Numbered from the stretch's first letter, positions 1 through 7,390 are shown. The stretch: 9,757 nt of DNA from Saprospiraceae bacterium (GCA_020436955.1 JAGQWW010000073.1:1-9757); one strand, 5' to 3'. The notes: generated by a model not told the origin, from the sequence alone. Made by a program: numbers and translations.

Positions 1-9
1 TGTCAAGTT

Positions 10-107
10 ACGAGTGACGAAATACGAGTGACGAATGTTTTTGCGAACACTGAAAGCCGAACACCGAACACCGAACACCGAATACCGAATACCGAACCGC
101 GAACGCC
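10..107. repeat. Tandem 7-nt (heptad) repeat tract, two unit families
   Basis: Seen directly. From 45 to 107 there are nine uninterrupted 7-nt units, each beginning GAA: gaacact, gaaagcc, gaacacc three times, gaatacc twice, gaaccgc, gaacgcc. From 12 to 39 there are four units of a related but different heptad (gagtgac, gaaatac, gagtgac, gaatgtt), so the 13-mer tacgagtgacgaa occurs twice, 14 nt apart (9-21 and 23-35). A 5-nt gap (40-44) breaks the register of the GA anchor. Because 7 is not a multiple of 3, any reading frame through the tract cycles through all three codon phases. Leftward this gives a repetitive VFG(I/V)R-type peptide, which I regard as spurious. The units grade from perfect in the centre to diverged at the edges, as expected of a tract that expands by slippage. 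The function is unknown. Confidence 0.85.
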
Positions 108-155
108 ATATCCACCAATCGGCCTCCTTTTTGCTATAAAATAAAAATCGGGGTA

Positions 156-172
156 TTTGTCGTTATGACAAA
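156..172. other. Small inverted repeat (6-bp stem, 5-nt loop)
   Basis: The bases tttgtc (156-161) and gacaaa (167-172) are perfect inverted repeats around gttat. No T-run follows on either strand, so this is not an intrinsic terminator. It could be an operator-like site, or chance in AT-rich DNA. It lies about 75 nt upstream of the proposed promoter. Confidence 0.2.
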
Positions 173-242
173 CAAATGGTAAGAGACGTACAAACATTCA
201 GAAGAAATGATTTAACAAATCTGTCTGTTATACGTTTATTTT

Positions 243-270
243 TTGCTGGTCGTTGGGTAGCATATGTTTA
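243..270 (+). promoter_or_regulatory. Candidate Bacteroidota-type promoter for the propeller/barrel gene
   Basis: TTG at 243-245 is followed after 17 nt by TAtgTTTa at 263-270. The known Bacteroidota housekeeping promoter has a -33 TTG and a -7 TAnnTTTG about 17-23 nt apart. The match is perfect except for the last base of the -7 box. Transcription would start near 275, leaving a leader of about 70 nt before the ATG at 347. A second partial -7 box, TAcgTTTa (231-238), has no suitably placed TTG. This is inference from a short pattern in AT-rich DNA. Confidence 0.35.
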
Positions 271-346
271 TTTTATGGATTACCTTGAGAACCAAATAAG
301 CCTTTTGGCTTTATATAGATATTGCCCCTGAATTAATATACCTCAA

Positions 347-3300
347 ATGCAAATAGAAACAATTTTACCTTCCCTTCCCGGTGCCTGGAAATCCGGCCGT
401 CTGGCTACTGTACTTTTTGCAGTTGTTTCGATGTGCTGGTCCTTACCATCACAGGCTCAATTAATCAATACAGAATTTGGGAAAAACAGGGTACAGTTTC
501 ACAAAGACTTTGCAGAATGGTCTCAGTATCAGAGCGATAACTTCCAGGTATATTGGTATGGCGAGGCGAGATATGTAGGCCAGGCCGTCACTCAATTGGC
601 CGAACAGGAATTTGCTGCTGTACAAAACATCCTGGAGCATCGGATGAATGACCGGATTGAGATAATCGTATACGTTGACCTTACCGACCTTAAGCAATCA
701 AATATTGGAAGCGAAGAAGTATTTGAAAACCAAACCGGTCAGACGAAGATTGTGGGCAACAAAATGTTTGTGTATTTCAACGGGGACCACAATGATTTGA
801 AAAGACAGGTTAGAGAAGGAATCGCATCCGTATTTTTAAATGCGATGTTGTTTGGCTCCAATTTGCAGGAAATTGTTCAAAATGCTGTGCTGCTCAACCT
901 ACCACCCTGGTTTAAAGATGGTTTGATTGGCTTTTGCGGTGAAAGTTGGAACACGGAGCTGGATAATCAATTGAGAGACTATGTAATGTCTGATGAATTT
1001 GAGTCTTTTGAAAAATTTGCTGAAGAAAATCCTAAGCTGGCGGGACATTCCTTTTGGCATTTTTTGAGCCTTAATTACGGGACTTCCACAGTATCAAATC
1101 TATTATATCTTACCCGCATCAACAGAAGTATTGAAAGTGGCTTTTTATATGTGCTAGGTTCTTCCTACGAACAAATAACTGCCAGTTGGGCACTTTTTTA
1201 CCGACAGCGATACCTAAACGAAAGCAAGGAATTCTTTTCTAATACCGGTGATCAAATTGTTTTTAAAAACAAAAGAGACCTACCTGTAACTGAGATAGCG
1301 TTGAGTCCTGATGGAAAGAAATTGGCTTATGCTCTAAACGAAATTGGAAAAATCAAAATCTATGTACAAGACCTGGAAACAGGGGAACGGGAACAATTGA
1401 TGAAAAATGGTTTCCGCAATGTTATCCAGGCCACTGATTATGAATATCCTCATCTAGCCTGGAATCCTTCCGGTTTTCAATTGGGCATTATTTACGAACG
1501 AAGAGATGTTATCTACCTTACTATTCACGATTTTACTACTGATAAGGATATAACTGAACCATTGGATCCACAATATCAAAGGATTCATAGTGCTGACTTT
1601 GTAGACAATAATACTATGGTCCTTTCCGGCACAGTGAGGGGACTTTCAGATATCTTCCTTTATTTTACCAATACGCGTCAAACCCAACGAATCACTCAAG
1701 ATTTCTGGGATGACCTGGATGCCGTTTCGGTTAATTTGCGAGGACAGAGAGGTATTATTTTCAGTTCCAATCGTCCAGACACAAACATGTATACCCGAAA
1801 ATTGGATTCTATCGTTCCTCAAAATGACTATGACCTGTATTATTTCAATCTGGATGGGGAGAAAAAGGAACTGGTTCGGTTGACCAACACTGAGTTTGCC
1901 AATGAGCGCAATCCGATAGCCGTTGATACAACCTGGTATGTTTATACGTCAGATGAAAGTGGTATTTATAATCGATCTTCCGGGTACCTTGAAGATTATA
2001 TCGCTTACTACGAACAAGTGGTGCGCCTGAAGGATGGGGATAGCTTATTGTTGCATGTAGATTCAAGCTTTGCATCAATAGATACAGCTTTGATAGATAC
2101 AGTTTTCACCCGAGCTGTTGTCAAAACCAGAGGGGTAAATCATTTCCAAACTAATTATGATAGAAATATCGAATTAATATCTGCTGCTCCACGTGTAGAT
2201 AAAATGGTAGAGTTACAGATATTGAACAACGAGTACCAATTGGTGAGCAAATCCTTGAATCCGGCAGAAAAGCTTACACCCAAACCGACTCAGTATTATA
2301 TCAATCTGATAAGCCTGGAACGAAGGAAAAAGTCCCTTGAATCTGCTATTTCAAAAGCCAGAGAAGAGATCAAACCGACTCCGATTATAGAAGAACCAGA
2401 ACCAATATATGAGCCGGTCTACGAGCCAGAGCCTGCAGTAAGCCAGGAAGAAAGTGATACCAGCAAAGTTGACATCGATAATTATTTCTTTCAGACTCCT
2501 TTCGACGAGAAGGAAATGCCAGCAAAGGAAACCCAAACCGTGGAGACTCCTGCTGAGCCTGAGCAAAACATTACAAGGCAAAGGACAATCGTTCAACCTT
2601 CACAATATGTTTTGGGTAAGGAACCCTTTAGATTCAAATCATCCCGGATCATTCCTTACCGCTTGAAGTTTAGAACCGACTTTGTTACTACCAATCTTGA
2701 TAATAATATCCTATTTGATGGGTTAAATTCATTTGCAGGTACGCCTCAGGAATTTTCCCAGCCACCTCCGGGTATTTTGATGAAGGCCAATTTTAAGGAC
2801 CTACTGGAAGATTATATCATTGAAGGTGGAGTTAGGATTCCAACGACCTTTAATGGTTCAGAATATTTCCTATTCCTTGATGATAAAAAGAACCGTTGGG
2901 ACAAACGATATGCATTTTATCGCAGGGGCCAACGATATATCGATGACCAATCATCGGTTATTCCAAAGCGCTCTGAAGGTCTGACCAATATAGCTTTGTT
3001 GCAAATGCGCTATCCATTTGATATTTATCGCAGTATACGTGCAACCGGAACCTTTAGAATGGACCGTCTCACACAATTAGCAACCGATGCTACCACACTG
3101 AATACTCCGATTTTCAGAGAACAGCGTATTGGTTTGAAATTGGAATATGTGTTTGATAACACCATTGATGTTGCGTTGAATATCAAAAACGGAACTCGAT
3201 ATAAGATCTATTCTGAAATCGTAAAAAGAATCCAGGTAAATCTGGGGGATGATTTCCAGTTTGACCTCGGAGAAGGATATATGGGGGTCGTTGGATTTGA

Positions 3301-3898
3301 TGCCAGACATTACCAGCGTTTTCTTAAGCACTCTGTGTTGGCGGTAAGAGGAGCAGGAGCAACCTCCTTTGGGTCAGAGAAGATTTTGTACTATCTGGGA
3401 GCTACCGAAAACTGGATCTTCCCAAAATTCAATACAACGATTCCTATTCCTTCTTCAGACAGTTATGCATATCAGACCATAGCTGCCAATTTGCGAGGAT
3501 TTGAAATGAATATCAGAAACGGAAACAGCTTCGCTGTATTTAATACCGAAGTTCGTATTCCAATTTTCAGATACATATTCCCAAAAACAAATTCAGGCTT
3601 TTTCAAAAACTTCCAGGCAGTCGGATTCTTCGATGCAGGAACTGCATGGCAAGGGGCCAACCCATTCAGCAAGGAAAATCCATTGAATACCATTTACATT
3701 CCAGAAGGAGCTAATCCGGGTGAAGTGCCAGTAACCATGAAGGTGAATTATTTCCGTGACCCGATTGTTGCCGGTTATGGATTTGGAGCCAGGTTCTTAC
3801 TGTTTGGTTATCTGATTAGAATGGATTATGGTTGGGGTATTGAAACCAGGGAAGTACAAGACCCGGTATTACATATCTCTCTTGGAACCGATTTCTAA
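347..3898 (+). CDS. Exported fusion protein: degenerate peptidase-MA-like domain, TolB/PD40 beta-propeller, Omp85-like outer-membrane barrel
   Basis: This 1183-residue protein starts with a signal peptide (hydrophobic about 19-31, likely cut near SQA-Q at 35-38). Residues about 58-290 resemble the peptidase-MA-like (gluzincin) domain found in other large PD40/surface-antigen proteins. The HExxH zinc site is replaced by REGIA (156-160), and the later W..EG motif reads PPWFKDGL (186-193), so it is probably not an active peptidase. Residues about 300-620 carry WD40/PD40 repeats (ALSPDGKKLAYAL, LAWNPSGFQLGII, IIFSSNRPDTN) typical of a TolB-type propeller. A Pro/Glu-rich linker (about 675-745, with EPIYEPVYEPEP) leads to a beta-barrel (about 760-1183). 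The barrel contains LRGF (1049-1052), matching the VRGF/Y motif of Omp85 loop 6, then NTEVRIPIF (1066-1074), and ends in Phe. No POTRA repeats are evident. The protein is inferred to sit in the outer membrane with its propeller in the periplasm or at the surface; its substrate is unknown. The assignment as BamA-superfamily is moderately sure, the role unsure. Confidence 0.8.
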   Translation: MQIETILPSLPGAWKSGRLATVLFAVVSMCWSLPSQAQLINTEFGKNRVQFHKDFAEWSQYQSDNFQVYWYGEARYVGQAVTQLAEQEFAAVQNILEHRMNDRIEIIVYVDLTDLKQSNIGSEEVFENQTGQTKIVGNKMFVYFNGDHNDLKRQVREGIASVFLNAMLFGSNLQEIVQNAVLLNLPPWFKDGLIGFCGESWNTELDNQLRDYVMSDEFESFEKFAEENPKLAGHSFWHFLSLNYGTSTVSNLLYLTRINRSIESGFLYVLGSSYEQITASWALFYRQRYLNESKEFFSNTGDQIVFKNKRDLPVTEIALSPDGKKLAYALNEIGKIKIYVQDLETGEREQLMKNGFRNVIQATDYEYPHLAWNPSGFQLGIIYERRDVIYLTIHDFTTDKDITEPLDPQYQRIHSADFVDNNTMVLSGTVRGLSDIFLYFTNTRQTQRITQDFWDDLDAVSVNLRGQRGIIFSSNRPDTNMYTRKLDSIVPQNDYDLYYFNLDGEKKELVRLTNTEFANERNPIAVDTTWYVYTSDESGIYNRSSGYLEDYIAYYEQVVRLKDGDSLLLHVDSSFASIDTALIDTVFTRAVVKTRGVNHFQTNYDRNIELISAAPRVDKMVELQILNNEYQLVSKSLNPAEKLTPKPTQYYINLISLERRKKSLESAISKAREEIKPTPIIEEPEPIYEPVYEPEPAVSQEESDTSKVDIDNYFFQTPFDEKEMPAKETQTVETPAEPEQNITRQRTIVQPSQYVLGKEPFRFKSSRIIPYRLKFRTDFVTTNLDNNILFDGLNSFAGTPQEFSQPPPGILMKANFKDLLEDYIIEGGVRIPTTFNGSEYFLFLDDKKNRWDKRYAFYRRGQRYIDDQSSVIPKRSEGLTNIALLQMRYPFDIYRSIRATGTFRMDRLTQLATDATTLNTPIFREQRIGLKLEYVFDNTIDVALNIKNGTRYKIYSEIVKRIQVNLGDDFQFDLGEGYMGVVGFDARHYQRFLKHSVLAVRGAGATSFGSEKILYYLGATENWIFPKFNTTIPIPSSDSYAYQTIAANLRGFEMNIRNGNSFAVFNTEVRIPIFRYIFPKTNSGFFKNFQAVGFFDAGTAWQGANPFSKENPLNTIYIPEGANPGEVPVTMKVNYFRDPIVAGYGFGARFLLFGYLIRMDYGWGIETREVQDPVLHISLGTDF

Positions 3899-4519
3899 TT
3901 ATCTGATAAAATAATTGATAGCAAAGAAAAGTACCAGATATACCCACAATCCATCCAGGAAATGCCAATAAATGGTCAATAGGCGTAGCTTCAACCTTTT
4001 AGATGGATCTGAGAAATAAACCAAAACACTGATAGGTTCCTTCATCTGTTGTTTTGCCGTGCGGTAAAACATAAAAAGGAAAGGCATACCACCTATCACG
4101 TGTGCAAAATGTACAAATGAGATTAGATAGAGATAAGAGGTAGAATTGTCTTTATTGAGCATGATATCGCTGGAAAGCATGTCATACCAGCCTACAAATT
4201 GCAGCAAGAGAAAAAGTATGGTCAATCCGATGGTATACAAAAGCATTTTTTTGTAACCGGCGGTATCATCTTCCTTAAACTTGCGCTTGGCCAAAATAAG
4301 GGTTACACTACTTCCAAGCAATACTAATGTATTGAAAAGGAAAATGGGTGGCAAAGCAACAGGAGGAAGTTCAGCCTGCACTCGGGTATAAACCAAAGCA
4401 GCAGATAAAGCGAGAAACAAGGCAGTTACACCAAAGAGCAATAATACCAATAAGATATTATAGGGGTGGAAAGTCAGATTTTCGTACTCGTCGTAATAAC
4501 CTTTTTTATCGTCTGCCAT
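3899..4519 (-). CDS. Heme-copper oxidase subunit III-like membrane protein (5 TM)
   Basis: The product is about 206 residues with five predicted membrane segments (about 20-44, 52-77, 92-114, 129-152, 180-204), the count seen in short cytochrome oxidase subunit III proteins. Family-like motifs are NTLVLLGSSVTLILAKR in segment 2, HFAHVIGGMPFL in segment 4 and YWHFLDGLWVYLVLFF in segment 5; the last corresponds to the conserved YWHFVD.VW signature. Subunit III stabilises the catalytic core of the terminal oxidase in the inner membrane. Segment 1 has no acidic residue where classical subunit III proteins carry a membrane-embedded Glu. I chose the ATG at 4517-4519 (MADDKKGYY) because a short charged N-terminus before segment 1 is usual; an upstream ATG at 4544-4546 would add nine residues. 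No subunit I or II gene is in view, so this copy is isolated here. Its stop directly abuts the stop of the convergent gene. The 100-nt gap upstream shows no convincing promoter or terminator. Confidence 0.8.
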   Translation of the reverse strand: MADDKKGYYDEYENLTFHPYNILLVLLLFGVTALFLALSAALVYTRVQAELPPVALPPIFLFNTLVLLGSSVTLILAKRKFKEDDTAGYKKMLLYTIGLTILFLLLQFVGWYDMLSSDIMLNKDNSTSYLYLISFVHFAHVIGGMPFLFMFYRTAKQQMKEPISVLVYFSDPSKRLKLRLLTIYWHFLDGLWVYLVLFFAINYFIR

Positions 4520-4619
4520 GACTTTTGTAGGAATAAGATGATACAATTAAAAAGGTGGACAATTCAGAAGGCATTTTGTTTGTAAAAAGCCCGGATTTAA
4601 AGGTAAATCTGTCTTACTG

Positions 4620-6356
4620 TTATTTAATAATCTGTCGACTGATAAATTTCTTATTCTTATTGCTGAATTCTAAAATGTAAACACCTCCTGACCAGGTACT
4701 GCTGTCGATCTGGATTTTCCCATCTTCAATTTCTACTTCCTTTTTGTCAACCAGGCTTTGATTTGAAAAATTACGGACTTCAATTGATGTGGCACCGGTC
4801 ATTCCTTCAGGCATCGTAAAAATGAGGTTTCCTCTGCCAGGATTGGGATAACCGAATATTTCGGGTGTCCTTTTCACTGGCTCAAAAAACCCAGTAGAAC
4901 CGTCCAGAACAAAGTCAGCGATAACAGGGATATGGTCCGCTCCGTTTCTTGAATCAAGCAGTTCCAGATTGTATTGATTAAGGGAGTCAGCCGGCAATTC
5001 TTCGGTTTCCAATCCAAAAGCATTAGCTAATTGAACGCTGTTATCAGTGTAAAAAATATAATCAAGTTTCCCGGGAGAAAAGCTACTGCCACCGTCATTC
5101 CATGTAAAAGCCAGAGGGGTTCCGCTGGCAAAGGCGCCACAATCCAATAAATCACTACCATCTGTATCCGGTCCAAAATCAGGACCGTAGGTATTATTGT
5201 CAAGGATATCACCTTCATAAAAGGTAGTAAGCTGTCTGGCATAACCTACCAGATTCATATCACCTAATATAAAAATCGGGCTTTCTTGTGGTAGTTCGAA
5301 AGGCCCTTCACCCTCACGGCAATCTCTAATAAAACTCATGATACCATCTACTTCTTCCTGGCGATTGGTATTATTGTCGCAACATGGTAAATGTGCATTA
5401 ACAATTAAATATTTTCGATTACCCAATGCCGGGTCTTCCAATAAAAATGCTCCGTTACCGCTACTTCCACTTCCTCCATACTCCAGGCTTTCAGTTGCAG
5501 TAATCTGATATTTGGACACCAGGATACAATCAGGTCCTGCCTTGGAAATATACCAGGTTGAATTGGGCAACCAGGTTTCAATCTGTTGCTTTACGGAAGA
5601 CAAACTTGTATTGTAAATCTCTTGAAAACCAATGATATCAGGACTGGTAGCCTGCAGCATTCTTCCAATGCTTACGTTGCCCAGCAAACCATCCCTTTCA
5701 ACATTGTAAGACATGATACGCAAATGACCAGCCTGTTTTTTCTTTATCGAATAGGCAGGAACTTCTGCAGAGGCGAGGCCGGAAAAAGTATAGTATTTAG
5801 CTTCACTATTTTCTTCCAGGTAATCTCCATTTGGCCCGTTACGGAATAAAACCCTACATCCACCACTTCCAAAAACAGGCGTTCCGCCAATACTGATCCT
5901 TTTTCTGATAGCAATTTCAAATACAGTACTGGAAACGGTCGGCAAGGAAACCAGGCCAACATCAGGATGGGAAATCGTGTAGGTATTTCCATTTAAAAAG
6001 GCATTTCCTGAGCGATTGCCAAAATTATACACCAATTCAGCACCTAAATCTCTAACCCTTATGCCCGTAGCAGGATTATCGTCCGTATCCAAAACCATTT
6101 GGATATTTTGCCCGTCTTGCAAATTGATTTCAAATCCAGTTTCCAGGTAAAAGAATATAAAATCCTCTGTATCAAAGATTTTCAACTTACCGAAATCCAC
6201 ATTGGTTCCGGATACATCACCAATTGGGTCTTGCAAGAATACCGGCACATCATCCCAATCCTCAAAATTTCCGTCAATAAAAATCTGAGCGGGGAGGTTT
6301 GAAATACAAATCATCAGTCCCACAATCAGCCCTAATATTCTACCAGGTCTTGCCAT
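4620..6356 (-). CDS. T9SS-secreted endonuclease/exonuclease/phosphatase-family protein with N-terminal CBM9/DOMON-like domain
   Basis: The 578-residue product has a signal peptide (1-24, ending LPAQ). Residues about 25-200 look like a beta-sandwich of the CBM9/DOMON-like kind: they open with IDGNFEDWDD and contain a possible Ca-binding loop LDTDDNPATG (89-98). Residues about 211-483 form an EEP (DNase I-like) domain with its usual catalytic set: Asn218 (SYNVE), Glu246 (FQEIY), His322 (NAHLP), Asp366/Asn368 (GDMN), Asp432 (LDYIF) and Asp474-His475 (ADHIP). It is therefore probably an active metal-dependent phosphodiesterase or nuclease; the substrate (DNA, RNA, phospholipid or sugar phosphate) cannot be read from the sequence. 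Residues about 499-578 form a type A T9SS sorting domain (YPNPGRGN at 503-510, ending GVYILEFSN...RQIIK), so the protein should be secreted or held at the cell surface. The start overlaps the hldD 3' end by 17 nt, suggesting co-transcription and coupled translation. No intrinsic terminator was seen after the stop. Confidence 0.88.
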   Translation of the reverse strand: MARPGRILGLIVGLMICISNLPAQIFIDGNFEDWDDVPVFLQDPIGDVSGTNVDFGKLKIFDTEDFIFFYLETGFEINLQDGQNIQMVLDTDDNPATGIRVRDLGAELVYNFGNRSGNAFLNGNTYTISHPDVGLVSLPTVSSTVFEIAIRKRISIGGTPVFGSGGCRVLFRNGPNGDYLEENSEAKYYTFSGLASAEVPAYSIKKKQAGHLRIMSYNVERDGLLGNVSIGRMLQATSPDIIGFQEIYNTSLSSVKQQIETWLPNSTWYISKAGPDCILVSKYQITATESLEYGGSGSSGNGAFLLEDPALGNRKYLIVNAHLPCCDNNTNRQEEVDGIMSFIRDCREGEGPFELPQESPIFILGDMNLVGYARQLTTFYEGDILDNNTYGPDFGPDTDGSDLLDCGAFASGTPLAFTWNDGGSSFSPGKLDYIFYTDNSVQLANAFGLETEELPADSLNQYNLELLDSRNGADHIPVIADFVLDGSTGFFEPVKRTPEIFGYPNPGRGNLIFTMPEGMTGATSIEVRNFSNQSLVDKKEVEIEDGKIQIDSSTWSGGVYILEFSNKNKKFISRQIIK

Positions 6357-7332
6357 CTAATAAATAGTTTTTAACGTAGTCTTCAATTCCGTCTTCCAGC
6401 GAGTAAAATGGTTTATCGTACCCATTTTGCTTCAATTTGGACATATCTGCTTCAGTAAAATATTGGTAAGTATCGCGAATATCTGCAGGTGTATCGATAA
6501 AGGAGATATTGGGTTCTTTTCCCATAGCCTTGAAAGTATTGGCTGCCAAATCGTAAAAAGTCCTGGCCTGGCCTGTACCAAGGTTATACAATCCATTTTC
6601 GGGCATGGTCTCATTTTTTTCATTGATCCATTTTTGATAAAAATGAAAACAAACATCTACCACGTCCTTGATATAAATAAAATCACGGCTCTGTTCCCCA
6701 TCTTTATAATCCTCACGATGAGATTTGAACAGTTTCATGCCTCCGGTTTGTTGAATCTGATTTTTTGTATGAAAAATTACCGAAGCCATCCTACCCTTAT
6801 GGTATTCATTCGGGCCATACACATTAAAGAACTTCAAACCGGCCCAATGATCCGGACCTTTTTCCTCTTTCAGCGCCCATTTATCAAAATCATTTTTTGA
6901 ATCACCGTAAGGGTTTAGGGGCTTTAGTTTTTCGACAACATCGTGCGAATCTTTGTAACCGTGTTCACCCAATCCATAAGTCGCAGCACTGGAAGCATAT
7001 ACCAAAGGGATATTATTTTCGGTACATATTTCCCATACAGCCTTTGAATAATTGAGGTTCAATTCATCAAATATATCCTTGTCCTTTTCGGTGGTGTCTG
7101 TTCTTGCACCCAGGTGATAAACGAATTCAACTCTTTTAGGAAAGCGCCGAAACCAATCCAGGAAAATATCTCGGTGAATCCATTCCAGTATGAATTTACC
7201 TGCCAGATTACCGTCTTTGTAATGTTTATAAAAGTCATCAACCACCACTATATCTCTAAGATGTCCTTCATCATTAAACTTTTTTACTAAACAACTTCCA
7301 ATAAATCCTGCGGCGCCGGTTACAATTATCAT
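6340..7332 (-). CDS. hldD: ADP-L-glycero-D-manno-heptose 6-epimerase
   Basis: HldD (RfaD) inverts C6 of ADP-D-glycero-D-manno-heptose to give the L,D form used in the inner core of lipopolysaccharide; it is a cytoplasmic, NADP-dependent extended SDR enzyme. The 330 residues agree with the family length. Visible features are the Rossmann motif TGAAGFIGS (5-13), HLGARTDTTE (73-82, the counterpart of HxGA.S.TTE), the SSAATYG segment (114-120), the catalytic Tyr142/Lys146 pair (PYGDSK), and the HldD-specific stretches KFFNVYGPNEYHKGRMASV (167-185) and DGEQSRDFIYIKDVV (211-225). The ATG at 7330-7332 directly precedes the Rossmann fold, so the start is well supported. The leader is AT-rich with no clear Shine-Dalgarno. 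The gene starts only 12 nt after the U-tract of the gcvP terminator, and its TAG lies inside the start region of the next gene. No other LPS genes are in view. Confidence 0.95.
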   Translation of the reverse strand: MIIVTGAAGFIGSCLVKKFNDEGHLRDIVVVDDFYKHYKDGNLAGKFILEWIHRDIFLDWFRRFPKRVEFVYHLGARTDTTEKDKDIFDELNLNYSKAVWEICTENNIPLVYASSAATYGLGEHGYKDSHDVVEKLKPLNPYGDSKNDFDKWALKEEKGPDHWAGLKFFNVYGPNEYHKGRMASVIFHTKNQIQQTGGMKLFKSHREDYKDGEQSRDFIYIKDVVDVCFHFYQKWINEKNETMPENGLYNLGTGQARTFYDLAANTFKAMGKEPNISFIDTPADIRDTYQYFTEADMSKLKQNGYDKPFYSLEDGIEDYVKNYLLDGKTW

Positions 7333-7344
7333 GTATCTTATTTT

Positions 7345-7390
7345 AAAAAAAAGAGCCGATTCCTCCGTTTAGGCAAACGGAAGAACCGGC
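7345..7390 (-). terminator. Intrinsic terminator of gcvP
   Basis: Read on the minus strand, gccggttcttccgttt (7390-7375), loop gcct (7374-7371) and aaacggaggaatcggc (7370-7355) form a 16-bp stem with no mismatch if two G.U wobbles are allowed. After two bases (TC) comes a run of eight T (7352-7345). It starts 19 nt after the gcvP stop codon. Read on the plus strand the two wobbles become A.C mismatches and no T-run follows, so the element is directional and belongs to gcvP. It separates gcvP from hldD. Confidence 0.9.

Larger units (their letters stand above)
108..346. other. Non-coding AT-rich leader upstream of the propeller/barrel gene
   Basis: I see no credible gene in the 239 nt between the heptad tract and the ATG at 347. 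The only long leftward reading frame (3-197) is built mostly from the repeat tract. The segment contains a small inverted repeat at 156-172, a candidate promoter at 243-270 and an AT-rich 5' leader. No obvious Shine-Dalgarno sequence precedes the ATG; the last bases are AT-rich (ttaatatacctcaa), which is usual for Bacteroidota. No tRNA, riboswitch or attachment site was recognised. Confidence 0.6.

Noticed and set aside
3..197. Leftward 64-residue reading frame with repetitive VFG(I/V)R peptide
   Set aside because: It is generated by the 7-nt repeat tract and has no recognisable domain or ribosome-binding context. Such repeat-born frames are a common false gene call.
3897..3917. AT-only inverted repeat aattat/ataatt as a shared bidirectional terminator
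   Set aside because: The stem has six A-T pairs and no following T-run on either strand, so it is too weak for intrinsic termination.
4598..4605. TAccTTTa on the minus strand as a -7 box for the subunit III-like gene
   Set aside because: No TTG is found 17-23 nt upstream, and one AT-rich octamer alone is weak evidence.
6427..6900. Rightward 157-residue open frame
   Set aside because: It lies entirely inside hldD on the opposite strand; hldD is strongly supported by its motifs and the antisense product has no recognisable features.
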